Below are positions 17,959-26,136 of a stretch of 64,000 nucleotides of DNA, one piece after another. This DNA is from Planctomycetota bacterium (GTDB lineage: Bacteria > Planctomycetota > UBA1135 > UBA2386). How positions within the stretch are numbered: position 1 is the first letter of the stretch; every line of letters begins with the position of its first letter. Location: NCBI GenBank assembly GCA_020638655.1, contig JACKIC010000003.1, positions 372,001 through 436,000 of the forward strand. The letters are read 5' to 3'. The notes below the pieces were generated by a model. That model did not search any database. It was not told the DNA's origin and saw only the letters and a program-made list of their open reading frames with translations. Position numbers and translations under genes: made by a program.

Positions 17959-18572
17959 GCGCCGCGCCGCTGCGGGTCACGGTCTACGCGTCGTCGAGCG
18001 AACGCATCGCGCCGGCCCACGCGGTGGTCGCCGAAGCCCTGGGGCGGTGCATCGCCGAGCGCGGCTGGGACCTGGTGTGGGGCGGCGGCCGCTACGGCCT
18101 GATGGGCGCGGTCTCGCGGGGCGCGCGCGCCGCGGGTGGCCGCACGATCGGCGTGATCCTGCAGCAGTTCGTCGACAAGAACGTGCACTGCGAGCAGGCA
18201 CACTCGATGCAGACCGTGCACGACATGCGCAGCCGCAAGCGCGGCCTGGACGAGTCGGGCGACGCCTACGTCGCCCTGCCGGGCGGGCTGGGCACGCTCG
18301 AGGAGTTGCTCGAGATCCTGTCGTTCAAGCAGCTCGGCCTGCACGACAAGCCGGTCGTCGTCCTCGATGCCCTTGGCTACTGGGGACCGTTGCTGGCGAT
18401 GCTCGAGAAGGGCTTCGCCGAGGGCTTCATCCAGCCGCACTTCCGCGGCATCTACGAGGTCGCCGCCACGGCCGAAGAGGCCGTCGAGCGCATCGCGCAG
18501 GCGACGCGCCGGCGGCCGGCGGCCCGGACCGACGCGCCGCCGCCCGATCCCCGCGGCGGCGGGACCGGCTGA
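17955..18572 (+). CDS. LOG-family protein (putative nucleoside 5'-monophosphate phosphoribohydrolase)
   Basis: 205 residues with a Rossmann-like fold. The N-terminus 'VTVYASSSERIAP' and 'WGGGRYGLMGAVSRGA' match LOG proteins, often mis-named lysine decarboxylases. The defining motif is 'PGGLGTLEE' at 109-117, with 'MRSRKRGLDE' before it. Such enzymes release the base from nucleoside monophosphates (AMP, and cytokinin ribotides in some species). The GTG start overlaps the Nudix stop and the stop overlaps the next start (TGATG), indicating tight translational coupling. A house-cleaning role next to Nudix is plausible. The C-terminal ~25 residues are a Pro/Arg-rich tail without family match. Confidence 0.9.
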   Translation: MSAAPLRVTVYASSSERIAPAHAVVAEALGRCIAERGWDLVWGGGRYGLMGAVSRGARAAGGRTIGVILQQFVDKNVHCEQAHSMQTVHDMRSRKRGLDESGDAYVALPGGLGTLEELLEILSFKQLGLHDKPVVVLDALGYWGPLLAMLEKGFAEGFIQPHFRGIYEVAATAEEAVERIAQATRRRPAARTDAPPPDPRGGGTG

Positions 18573-19339
18573 TGGTCGGCGCCGAGGACCTGGCGCACGC
18601 GCGCGACGCCTTGCTGGCGGCGATGGCCGTGCTGCGGCGGCACGCCCGTACCGACGTGCCGTTCGAGCTCAAGGCGGGCGACAGCCCGGTCACGGCCGCG
18701 GACCACGAGGTCGATGCCCTGCTGCGGCAGATGCTGCCGCGCGGCGACGAGGGCTGGTTGTCCGAAGAGACCGACGACGACGCGGCGCGGCTCGACTGCG
18801 ACCGGGTCTGGGTCGTCGATCCGCTCGACGGCACGCGCTCGTTCATCGCCGGGCGCCCCGACTACTCGACCTCGATCGCGCTGCTGCAGGGCGGCGAGCC
18901 GGTGCTCGGCGCGATCGGCAACCCCGCGACCGGCGTGGTCGTCGTCGGCGCCGTCGGGCTCGGCGTCACCTCCGAGGGCGACCCGGGGCTGCCGTGGCCC
19001 GCGCCGCGGCGCGGCCTGCGGCTGCTCGCCAGCCGCAGCGAGATGAGGCGCGGCGAGTGGGCGCCCTGGAGCGCGACCTGCGACCTGCTGCCGATGGGGT
19101 CCGTCGCCTACAAGCTCGCGCTGGTCGCCGCCGGTCACGCCGACGCCACCTGGACGCTGCAGCCCAAACACGAATGGGACGTCGCGGCCGGTGCGGCGCT
19201 GGTGCGCGCGGCAGGGGGCGAGGTCTGGTTGCCGCGCGGCGGCCACCTGCTGTGGAACCGTCGGCGGCCGCGGTTCCTGAGCTTCGCCGCGGCGGCACCC
19301 GGCCAGCGCGCGGTGGTCGAGGCGCTGCTGCGGAACTGA
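18572..19339 (+). CDS. Inositol monophosphatase-family phosphatase (CysQ/IMPase-like)
   Basis: 255 residues. Metal-binding motifs are in order: the 'LSEET' acidic pair near 64-65, 'DPLDGT' at 83-88 and 'WDVAAG' starting at W202-D203. This set defines the Li+-sensitive phosphatase superfamily, which contains inositol monophosphatases and 3'(2'),5'-bisphosphate nucleotidases (CysQ). With Nudix and LOG genes upstream, a nucleotide such as pAp is a reasonable substrate, but that is inference. The last codons (Asn and the stop TGA) lie inside the left end of the insertion sequence, so the original C-terminus may have been longer or different. Confidence 0.9.
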   Translation: MVGAEDLAHARDALLAAMAVLRRHARTDVPFELKAGDSPVTAADHEVDALLRQMLPRGDEGWLSEETDDDAARLDCDRVWVVDPLDGTRSFIAGRPDYSTSIALLQGGEPVLGAIGNPATGVVVVGAVGLGVTSEGDPGLPWPAPRRGLRLLASRSEMRRGEWAPWSATCDLLPMGSVAYKLALVAAGHADATWTLQPKHEWDVAAGAALVRAAGGEVWLPRGGHLLWNRRRPRFLSFAAAAPGQRAVVEALLRN

Positions 19340-19351
19340 TTCCTTCCGTGG
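19334..19351 (+). repeat. Left terminal inverted repeat of the insertion sequence
   Basis: AACTGATTCCTTCCGTGG, the exact reverse complement of 20541-20558. It contains the last sense codon and stop of the IMPase-family gene. Confidence 0.92.
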
Positions 19352-19397
19352 CGTACATCAGGATCCTCGCCAATAGTTGAGGTCGGGCATCCACAAA

Positions 19398-19423
19398 CCT
19401 GCCGGCACATCTCGACCGGCAGG
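19398..19423 (+). promoter_or_regulatory. Hairpin covering the transposase ribosome binding site
   Basis: CCTGCCGG (19398-19405) pairs perfectly with CCGGCAGG (19416-19423) across a 10-base loop. The 3' arm overlaps the start of the Shine-Dalgarno run AGGAGAAG (19421-19428), which lies just before the ATG at 19432. Folding would hide part of the ribosome binding site and keep transposase synthesis low, a known habit of insertion sequences. The function here is inferred. Confidence 0.5.
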
Positions 19424-19431
19424 AGAAGTCG

Positions 19432-20487
19432 ATGCCGTCGTTCAAGCCACCGCGCTGTCCCTACGCCGATTGTCCAAGGTTCGCCGATCCGCAGCCCCGC
19501 TTCTGTCGCCGCCGTGGCAGCTACTGGCCCAAGTGCCGCGCCGCTCCGATTCCCCGTTATCACTGCAAGTCGTGTAACCGCAGCTTCTCTCGGCAGACGT
19601 TCCGGCACGACTACCGCGACCACCGGCCCGAGCTCAACGAGGGGCTGTTCCTGCTGCTGACCAGCGGCGTCGGCCTGCGGCAGTGCAGCCGACTGCTGCG
19701 ATCGGGCGTGCGGTGTCCGCAGCAGAAACTGGTGAAGATGGGGCGCACGCTCGCGCTCATGCGCGACAACCTGTGTCCGAGGCTGGCGGGTGGCCGTGTC
19801 TTCGTGATGGACGAGGAGGAGACCTACGAAGGCGCCTCGATCCGGCCGCTGACAATGCCCGTGCTCATCGATCGCGAGACATGGTTCGTGGTCGCCCTCG
19901 ACGTCGGATCGATCCGACGTCTCGCGCGGCGCGGCACCCGGCGGCGGATGCTGCAGGACCAGGAGGAGGCCAAGATGGGTCGCCGCCAGGATCAGAGCCG
20001 GCTGTGTACCGAGCGGGTGCTGCGCGTCTTGGCGACGAAGTGCCCCGAGGGTGAAGTCCTGTTGCAGACGGACAAGAAGTCGAGCTACGCGACGCTCGCA
20101 AGGCGCATCTTCGGCGTCCGCCTGAAGCACGAGACGACCTCGAGCCAGCGGGTGCGCGACAAGCACAACCCGTTGTTCCCCATCAACGTGACGCTGGCGA
20201 TGTCACGCGACAACTGCGGCCGGCTGCGGCGCAAGTCCTGGCTGGTCACGAAGCACGCGCCGCGCCTGCTCGACCACGCGCAACTGTTCGCCGTCTACCG
20301 CAACTTCGTGCGGCGGCGCTTCAACCACGACCAGGAGAACGAGACCCCAGCCAGGTTGCTCGGCTTCTTGCCGCGCAACCTCGATGCGGCAGAGGTGCTC
20401 GCCTGGCGCCAGGACTGGGGTGACCGCAGCATTCACCCGATGAGCAAGAGCGGGGCGCAGACAGTGCGCGCACCCATGGTGGCCTGA
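19432..20487 (+). CDS. DDE-type transposase (IS1/IS1595-like superfamily, tentative)
   Basis: 351 residues. The N-terminus is a Cys-rich zinc-ribbon ('CPYADC', later 'YHCKSCNRSFSR'), followed by a helix-turn-helix-like segment ('NEGLFLLLTSGVGLRQCSRL'). The catalytic core shows a first Asp in 'VFVMDEEETYEG', a second in 'LLQTDKKSSYATL', and a C-terminal stretch 'LRRKSWLVTKHAPRLLD' followed by 'RRRFNHDQENETPA', which probably holds the Glu. The layout of zinc-ribbon plus DDE with a late 'R.S...TK' motif resembles IS1 and IS1595 relatives, but the reading frame is single and the terminal repeats do not match a family I know. The ATG at 19432 has a good ribosome binding site. Confidence 0.8.
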   Translation: MPSFKPPRCPYADCPRFADPQPRFCRRRGSYWPKCRAAPIPRYHCKSCNRSFSRQTFRHDYRDHRPELNEGLFLLLTSGVGLRQCSRLLRSGVRCPQQKLVKMGRTLALMRDNLCPRLAGGRVFVMDEEETYEGASIRPLTMPVLIDRETWFVVALDVGSIRRLARRGTRRRMLQDQEEAKMGRRQDQSRLCTERVLRVLATKCPEGEVLLQTDKKSSYATLARRIFGVRLKHETTSSQRVRDKHNPLFPINVTLAMSRDNCGRLRRKSWLVTKHAPRLLDHAQLFAVYRNFVRRRFNHDQENETPARLLGFLPRNLDAAEVLAWRQDWGDRSIHPMSKSGAQTVRAPMVA

Positions 20488-20540
20488 CCCCGTCAGTGAC
20501 GCCGCCGGGTCAAACGCCCGCGGCGCACCGCCCATGTGCA

Positions 20541-20558
20541 CCACGGAAGGAATCAGTT
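20541..20558 (-). repeat. Right terminal inverted repeat of the insertion sequence
   Basis: Reverse complement of the left repeat, 18 of 18 bases. Its last base (20558) is the A of the TGA stop of the CBS gene read on the minus strand. Confidence 0.92.
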
Positions 20559-20962
20559 CAGTCCTTGAGCATGCGCGTGAACACGTCGCTCATGCTCAGG
20601 ATGCCGATGACGTCGGTGCCGTCCAGTACTGGCATGCGGCGCACGCCGGCCATGCGCATCAGGTTGACGCAGTCGAGCAGGTTCGCCTGCTTCGGGATGC
20701 AGATCGCGGGTTTGGTCATGACGTCGCGCACCTGCAGCTGGTCGAGGACCTCGGCGGACTGGGTGCCCAGCACGTTGACGATGTCCTTGCTGGTGACCAC
20801 GCCGGGCAGGTCAGAAGGGGACTCCCCGGCGACCAGCAGCGCGCGGATGCCGTGGTTGGCCATGCGCTGACCCGCGGCGCGCAGGTTCTCCTGCGGCGTG
20901 GCCCAGTGCACGGTCTTGCTCATCGCCTCGTCGGCGCGGATCTCATGCAGGTCGACGGTCAT
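20558..20962 (-). CDS. CBS-domain pair protein
   Basis: 134 residues made of two CBS motifs (~10-65 and ~75-132). Typical pieces are 'LRAAGQRMANHGIRALLV', 'GVVTSKDIVNVL', 'VRDVMTKPAICI' and 'MRMAGVRRMPVLDGTDVIGI'. Paired CBS motifs bind adenine nucleotides and tune partner proteins, and no other domain is attached here. The start overlaps the end of the FapA-like gene by 4 bases, so the two proteins are made together and may interact. The stop codon is completed by the insertion sequence end, so the last residue or two may have been altered by the insertion. Confidence 0.92.
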   Translation of the reverse strand: MTVDLHEIRADEAMSKTVHWATPQENLRAAGQRMANHGIRALLVAGESPSDLPGVVTSKDIVNVLGTQSAEVLDQLQVRDVMTKPAICIPKQANLLDCVNLMRMAGVRRMPVLDGTDVIGILSMSDVFTRMLKD

Positions 20963-22272
20963 GGCAGGTATTCCTCGAGGATCTGGTGCTGGTCGCGATC
21001 GTAGCGGTAGCGGACGGCGTGGCGCGGTGCGTCGATGTGCCGCACGAGGTCGCCGAGCTGGATGCGCACGCCGACGTGCGCGACGTCCCGGATCACCACG
21101 CTGGCGTTGGCGAGCAGTTCGCGCTGGCGGGCGATCAGGCGCAGCCGTTCGGTCTCGCTGCGGTCTTCGGCGCGCACGGCGAGGCGCGTGCCCTTGCCCT
21201 TGGAGATGCGGCCGCCGGCGTTGTCGCCGCGCGTCGCGACGCGCGTGGCGCGGGCCGCCTCGCTGGTCAGCTGGGCGAGCCCGGCGCGCTCGTCGAGAAG
21301 GTCGGCGATGGCCAGCAGGGTCGCGGCGCCTTCCTTGGTGCCGGCGGCGCTGACCTCGATCGAGACCCGGGCGCGCAGTTCGCCGCCGAACGCCTGGCCG
21401 CGGCCCTCGACGAGCAGGATGCGCTCGGCGCGGGCGCGGCAGTGCGCGAGCTGGTCGCGGACCAGGATCGTGCCGCCGGCCTGCAGCTGCGCGGCCGTGG
21501 CGTGGCGACAGCTCAGGTCGACGCCCGCGGTGACCTGGCTTTCGGCGCCGAGCACGCCCTGGTCCACGTGCACGCTGCCCTGCGCCGTCACGCTGGCCGA
21601 CTGCACCAACCCGTGCACCAGGACGTCGCCGCTGGCAGTCGCCGCGAAGCCATCGCAGACGTCGCCGGCGATCTCGAGCGAGCCCTCGCTGTGCAGGTTG
21701 CCGGACTCGAGGTCGACGTCGCCGCGGTGCTGGTAGAGCGGCACGACGTCGACGCTCTTGTCGTCGGCGAGGATCACGCCGCCGCGGGTGGCGACGATGT
21801 TGGTGTCGGTGAGCCGGGCCCCGGGGCCGAGGCGGAACCTCGCCGCGACCCCCGGCTTCGCCGGCAGGGTGCGACCGCGCACGTCGGTGCCCGGGGTTCC
21901 CGCGGTCGGCGCATGCACGCTGGCGATGTGCTCGCCGTCGGCGATCGGTTGCAGCAGCCGGCGCTCGTGGAAGTCGACGTGTCCGTCCTTGCAGACCTCA
22001 CCGACGATCTGGCCGAGCGTGAACGCGGGATCGAGGCGGCCGTCGGCGCCGTGCTGCGGCGCGTCGCCGCGCGCGACGATGTGCTCGCCGGTCTGCGCGG
22101 GGTCGCGCAGCAGTTCGGTCAGAGCCTGCAGCGCGGCCTGGTCGAGGCCGTGCACGACGCCGGCGCGGCGCAGTTCGGCGTCGAGCTCGGCGCGCGTCGC
22201 CGCCGGGCCCGCGCTGACCTTGACCGCGGCGGAGAGTCCGTCGGCGGCGATGTTGACGACCAGCCGTGTCAC
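20959..22272 (-). CDS. FapA/DUF342-family protein
   Basis: 437 residues. The N-terminal part up to ~150 ('GTPGTDVRGRTLPAKPG') and the central stretch of short beta-helix-like turns (~165-300; 'SEGSLEIAGDVCDG', 'ASGDVLVHGLVQSASV', 'AQGSVHVDQGVLGA') are the FapA (DUF342) signature. The C-terminal 100 residues are helical and then basic. FapA-like proteins have been linked to flagellar placement and polarity in Vibrio, but many members are uncharacterised. It overlaps the CBS gene by 4 bases. A motility link is possible given the flagellin in this window, but nothing here proves it. Confidence 0.85.
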   Translation of the reverse strand: MTRLVVNIAADGLSAAVKVSAGPAATRAELDAELRRAGVVHGLDQAALQALTELLRDPAQTGEHIVARGDAPQHGADGRLDPAFTLGQIVGEVCKDGHVDFHERRLLQPIADGEHIASVHAPTAGTPGTDVRGRTLPAKPGVAARFRLGPGARLTDTNIVATRGGVILADDKSVDVVPLYQHRGDVDLESGNLHSEGSLEIAGDVCDGFAATASGDVLVHGLVQSASVTAQGSVHVDQGVLGAESQVTAGVDLSCRHATAAQLQAGGTILVRDQLAHCRARAERILLVEGRGQAFGGELRARVSIEVSAAGTKEGAATLLAIADLLDERAGLAQLTSEAARATRVATRGDNAGGRISKGKGTRLAVRAEDRSETERLRLIARQRELLANASVVIRDVAHVGVRIQLGDLVRHIDAPRHAVRYRYDRDQHQILEEYLP

Positions 22273-22328
22273 GCCCCGTCATCGACCCTTGTGGGGCCCG
22301 GGCTGTGGCGCGGCGACCGGCCCCGCGC

Positions 22329-23192
22329 CTATCGCAGCCCGGAGACGGCCGCGGCGGCACGCTTACGCACCGGCAGCTGCACCTCGAAGTAGCGCTGATC
22401 CTTCGGCACCATCGGGCTGTTGTAGCCCATGGTGCGCAGCGGGCCACAGGCCTCGTAGGCGCAGTCGGGCGCCGCCAGGAACGTGCGCAGCCGCTCGTGC
22501 ATGGCCTCGACGCGGTCGCGGCGATCATCGCCGATGGCGCCGATGCTGAGCACGGTCATGGCCTCGACCGCCACGACCTCGACCCCCTTGGCGACCTGCG
22601 CAGGCTCGATCTTCGGATCGCCGTAGAGGAAGGCCATCTGCACCGGGCGGCTGCGCTCGTCCTGCTCCTGCCAGTCCATCTGCACCGGCGCCGTCATCGC
22701 GATGCCGTTGCTCTCGATGTGGCGGAACAGGGGCCAGAAGGCGCTGAAGCTGCCGCCCCTCATCGCGGTGCGCACCATGCGGTAGGCGGGGTAGTCGCGC
22801 AGTTCGATCTCGTCGACGGTCACCGGGCCGGGAAAGCCCTCGGGCAGCTCGGCCTCGATGCGCGGGCGGAAGGCCAACGTCTCGACCACGTCGCCGAGTT
22901 CGCGGCGCAGGCGGGCCAGCGAGTCGTGCGTCGTCGCGGTGGCGTTCGCGCGCTGCAGCGCCGCGACCAGCTGCGTCTTGGCGGCCGAACCTTCGGCGAG
23001 CTGCACGGCAGCGGTCGCGGCCAGCGCGACCGTGGTCGGTTGATCCGGGCGGCTGCGCAGCACGTCGAGGAGCTGCGCGGTGGCCGCGCGACGACCGGCC
23101 TGGTCCTCGGCGCGGAACAGGCGGTCCTGAGCCGTGCCCGGGGCGGCGAGGGCGAGCGGCAGCAGGCAGGTGAACAGGGCGAGGTGGCGCAT
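22329..23192 (-). CDS. Exported SOUL/heme-binding-family protein
   Basis: 287 residues from the ATG at 23192. A signal peptide ('LALFTCLLPLALAAPGTAQ') is followed by a helical region (~25-105) and the SOUL domain (~110-285). Diagnostic pieces are 'VDEIELRDYPAYRMVRTAMR', 'IAMTAPVQMDW' and the ending 'GYNSPMVPKDQRYFEVQLP'. SOUL proteins bind heme or other tetrapyrroles, or act in membrane contact. The N-terminal helical extension is not part of the usual fold. It follows the short-repeat exported protein by 65 bases on the same strand. Confidence 0.9.
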   Translation of the reverse strand: MRHLALFTCLLPLALAAPGTAQDRLFRAEDQAGRRAATAQLLDVLRSRPDQPTTVALAATAAVQLAEGSAAKTQLVAALQRANATATTHDSLARLRRELGDVVETLAFRPRIEAELPEGFPGPVTVDEIELRDYPAYRMVRTAMRGGSFSAFWPLFRHIESNGIAMTAPVQMDWQEQDERSRPVQMAFLYGDPKIEPAQVAKGVEVVAVEAMTVLSIGAIGDDRRDRVEAMHERLRTFLAAPDCAYEACGPLRTMGYNSPMVPKDQRYFEVQLPVRKRAAAAVSGLR

Positions 23193-23257
23193 GGGCGAGC
23201 GTTCGACCCGTCGCGCGGCCCGGATGCAGCTGCCCGGATGCAGCACGCCTCGGGCGT

Positions 23258-25138
23258 TCACCAGATCGACAGCACGGTCAGCTCGCCGAGGTAGGGCTGG
23301 CGGCCTGTTCGCAGCATCAGCGGCTGCAGGCCGAGTTCTGCCCCGACCAGCAGCGGCGTATTGGGCAGTGCCAGCTCGAAGCGGTGCACACCCTCGCCGG
23401 GCGTCGGCAGCAGCAGGCGGGTGACCATCGTCGCCGGATCGAGCAGCAGCTCGCCGAGCCCGGGCACCGCGGTGGGGGCCGCGAGCCAGCCGAGCGCCAG
23501 CAGCGCGAAGTCGCCCGTGCCGAGCGGCACGGACATGCGTGCCGTCGCCCCGGCCGTGAGCACGCGCCGGAACGCGGGCAGCTGCGGCCAGCCCGAGACC
23601 TCGGGCAGCGGCGAGTAGCCGAGCAGGCGTGTGCTGGTCAGCAGCTGGCCGCTCTCCGAATTGGCCCGCCCGGTGGCGAACGCTTCGGGCAGCGGCGTGG
23701 TCGTCCACTCGCCGCTCTGCGCGCCGAAGCCGAAGGCGGTGCCTCCGTCGGTCGCCTGCAGGGTCGTGCGCCAGATCTGCACCACGGGCGGCGTCGCGCC
23801 GCCGGCGCGCGGCACGCTGCGCCACCGTTCGGTGCGCGTGTCGAAGGCGTGCAGGTGGGTGCCGTCGTAGGCCGCGGCGATCGCGCTGCTCGGGCTGCCG
23901 AGGCTCTGCAGCCCGGTGCCTGCCAAGGGGGCGAACGTGCCGGAGCGCGGCGCGAAAGCGAGCAATCCGGACGTCGTCTCGAACAGCGCGCCGGTGGTCG
24001 TCAGCAGGGGCTGCGTCGGCAGCACACCGCCGGGGGGCGTGTGCCATTGGCCGGTGACCGCGCTGTAGACGCGCCACTGGTTGCTGGTCGCGTCCTGGGT
24101 GATCGCGACGATGCCCGCGGCGCTCTCCAGCGTGGCGCTCGAGCTGATCGTCGCGACGGAGTTGCGCAGCGCGCTGTAGCCGAGCGCTGCGCCCGGGGTG
24201 GTGACCAGCGCGACGCTGGTGCCCGCGGTCAGCTGCGCGCCGGAGGGGCCGAGCGGCGGGCCGAAGCTGCCGCGCACCGCGGAGAACGGCACCAGCCCGA
24301 ACTGCGTGTCGAGCACGCCGAAGTGATCCTGGCTGGCGACGACTGCGGTGGCGCCGAGCGGGGCGTATTCGAAGCGGCCCTGCTGGCCGCTGTAGGCCAG
24401 CATCTCGGTCGGCGAGTAGAACACGACCCAGTCGTCGTCGCGCACCATCGTCGCGCCGGCGGGCAGCAGCGCCGTCTGCCAGGTGCCCTGGTTGGCCGAG
24501 AACGCGTGCACGTAGGGTGGCGCGATCGCGATACCCACGGCACCGTCGGCGTCGAGGCTCGTCGGCGGGCCGCCGACGGGCAGGTCGTGCCACTGGCCCG
24601 AATAGGCGTCCATGCCCGACAACACGTTGCCGTCGGCGAGCAGCGCGACGTTGCGCTTGGTCGCGATGCTCGCGCCCGCGCTCACCGCGCGCGTCGACCA
24701 GGTGCCGACGAAACCGCAGAACGTGTGCAGCGCGGCGCCGTCGCGCACCAGCAGGATCTCGTCGTTGTTCTGGCTCGCCGGGTTGAGCGCGACGGCCTGG
24801 GCCGAGACGGCGAGCGGCGCGAACACGCCGCGCGTGGCCGCGAACGCCTGCCAGGTGGTGCCGTCGGCGAGCAGCAGGCAGTCGTTGGTCAAGAACTGCG
24901 TCGCGGTGGCGCTGGCGGTCGTCGCCAGCCACCGACGCGTCACCGCCGAGTAGGCGTAGACCGTGGTGCCTTCGCGGTAGACGTCGATCTTGCCCAGGCT
25001 CGTGGCCTGGTTGGGATTCACGCCGCCAGGGAAGACCAGCTCGGCCCACGTCGACGGCGCCTGCGCCGCCGCGCTCGCGGCGAAGGTCAGGGCAAACAGG
25101 ACGAGTGGGTTGAGGAACGGGTGCAGGGCGCGTGGCAT
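23258..25138 (-). CDS. Exported protein with ~12 short aromatic repeats (propeller-like) and C-terminal Gln module
   Basis: 626 residues from the ATG at 25138. The signal peptide ends 'TFAASAAAQ'. Residues ~55-510 hold at least twelve copies of a degenerate ~35-45-residue unit whose core reads (F/Y)S..(T/R)G.W/F...PL. Examples are 'VYAYSAVTRRW', 'VHAFSANQGTW', 'MLAYSGQQGRF', 'WRVYSAVTGQW' and 'AFGFGAQSGEW'. The pattern is Kelch-like in spirit but lacks the Gly-Gly pair, so a beta-propeller is likely but not certain. The last ~90 residues carry the module seen in four other exported proteins of this window ('LPNTPLLVGAELGLQPLML', Gln605). The function is unknown. The first in-frame start candidate lies 93 bases further upstream and would add an unlikely N-terminus. 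Confidence 0.75.
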   Translation of the reverse strand: MPRALHPFLNPLVLFALTFAASAAAQAPSTWAELVFPGGVNPNQATSLGKIDVYREGTTVYAYSAVTRRWLATTASATATQFLTNDCLLLADGTTWQAFAATRGVFAPLAVSAQAVALNPASQNNDEILLVRDGAALHTFCGFVGTWSTRAVSAGASIATKRNVALLADGNVLSGMDAYSGQWHDLPVGGPPTSLDADGAVGIAIAPPYVHAFSANQGTWQTALLPAGATMVRDDDWVVFYSPTEMLAYSGQQGRFEYAPLGATAVVASQDHFGVLDTQFGLVPFSAVRGSFGPPLGPSGAQLTAGTSVALVTTPGAALGYSALRNSVATISSSATLESAAGIVAITQDATSNQWRVYSAVTGQWHTPPGGVLPTQPLLTTTGALFETTSGLLAFAPRSGTFAPLAGTGLQSLGSPSSAIAAAYDGTHLHAFDTRTERWRSVPRAGGATPPVVQIWRTTLQATDGGTAFGFGAQSGEWTTTPLPEAFATGRANSESGQLLTSTRLLGYSPLPEVSGWPQLPAFRRVLTAGATARMSVPLGTGDFALLALGWLAAPTAVPGLGELLLDPATMVTRLLLPTPGEGVHRFELALPNTPLLVGAELGLQPLMLRTGRQPYLGELTVLSIW

Positions 25139-25287
25139 GGCGGGAGGCGCACGATACGGAGCGGTGCCGCAGGGGGCAGCGGCGGGCGCGCTTCTTACGT
25201 ACTCGCGACAGCGCGCGCCCGCCCTTGCCACGGGCGCCGTGCGCGCGGCTCATCCTGGGACCGCCGAGCGCCGATGAGACCGGGGCC

Positions 25288-26136
25288 ATGACCACCGCGA
25301 CCTCCGACCTCTCCAGGTTGTTCGCCCGTCAGATCGACGAGAAGAAGCTCAACCTGCCCACCATGCCCGGCACCGCCGCCGAGGTGATGGAGCTGTGCCA
25401 GCTCGAGGACACCGACGCGGCCAAGCTGTCGGCGGTCATCCATCGCGACCAGACGATCGCCTCGCACGTGCTGCGCGTCGCCAACTCGGCGGCCTACGCC
25501 GGCCAGATGCCGTGCGCCTCGCTGCAGCAGGCCGTGAGCCGCCTCGGCATGCAGCTGATCACCGAGGTCGCCATGGCGGTGTCGGTGCGCGGTCGCATCT
25601 TCGGCAACAAGACCTGCGCCGAGCTGCTCGCGGCGCTGTGGAAGCACTCGGTGCTGACCGGGTTCTACACCAAGGAGATCGCGCGGCTGCGGCGCCGCAA
25701 CGTCGAGATCGCGTTCCTGTGCGGGCTGCTGCACGACGTCGGCAAGGCCGTGCTGCTCGACAACGTCGATCGCGTGCTCGGCAAGAACGAGCTGACCGTG
25801 CCGGTCGGCTATCTGCTCAACGCCGTGCACGAGCAGCACGTCGAGGCCGGCGCGCTGCTCGCGAGCGAGTGGAAGCTGCCCGAGCAGATCGCCGAGGCGA
25901 TCGGCCATCACCACGAGTACGTCACGGCGCCGCGCTTCGCCGACATGGCGATGACCGTCTGTCTCGCCGACCAGCTCAGCCACCTCGTCGCGCCGGGCCC
26001 GTTCGGCAAGGCCCCCGACGAAGAGGAACTCCGCGCGCACCCCGTGCTCGAGGGGCTCAACCTGTATCCCGACCAGCTCGAGGAGCTGATCAACAAGCGC
26101 GATCGCGCCCTGCTGGTCACGGAGAGCCTGCGATGA
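25288..26136 (+). CDS. HDOD-domain signalling protein
   Basis: 282 residues; most of the chain is one HDOD domain. Landmarks are 'LPTMPGTAAEVMELCQ' at the start, 'IASHVLRVANSAAYAG', 'SLQQAVSRLGMQLITEVAMA' and 'FLCGLLHDVGKAVLL', then the helical second half with 'EQHVEAGALLASEWKLPEQI' and 'GHHHEY'. HDOD proteins are usually adaptors in signal transduction and motility control, not enzymes, although the HD pair is present here. The ATG at 25288 has GGGG just upstream. The stop overlaps the sthA start (ATGA), so both are co-translated. Confidence 0.93.
   Translation: MTTATSDLSRLFARQIDEKKLNLPTMPGTAAEVMELCQLEDTDAAKLSAVIHRDQTIASHVLRVANSAAYAGQMPCASLQQAVSRLGMQLITEVAMAVSVRGRIFGNKTCAELLAALWKHSVLTGFYTKEIARLRRRNVEIAFLCGLLHDVGKAVLLDNVDRVLGKNELTVPVGYLLNAVHEQHVEAGALLASEWKLPEQIAEAIGHHHEYVTAPRFADMAMTVCLADQLSHLVAPGPFGKAPDEEELRAHPVLEGLNLYPDQLEELINKRDRALLVTESLR

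Larger units (their letters stand above)
19334..20558. mobile_element. Complete insertion sequence, ~1.2 kb, single transposase gene
   Basis: The element is bounded by perfect 18-bp inverted repeats (19334-19351 and 20541-20558); allowing mismatches, the similarity runs on to ~25 bp. It carries one transposase gene on the plus strand. I see no convincing target-site duplication: the bases outside the repeats are 'gctgcgg' on the left and 'cagtcct' on the right. It separates the convergent IMPase-family and CBS genes, and its outermost bases give both of them their stop codons. Repeats and reading frame are intact, so it looks recent or still mobile. Confidence 0.88.
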
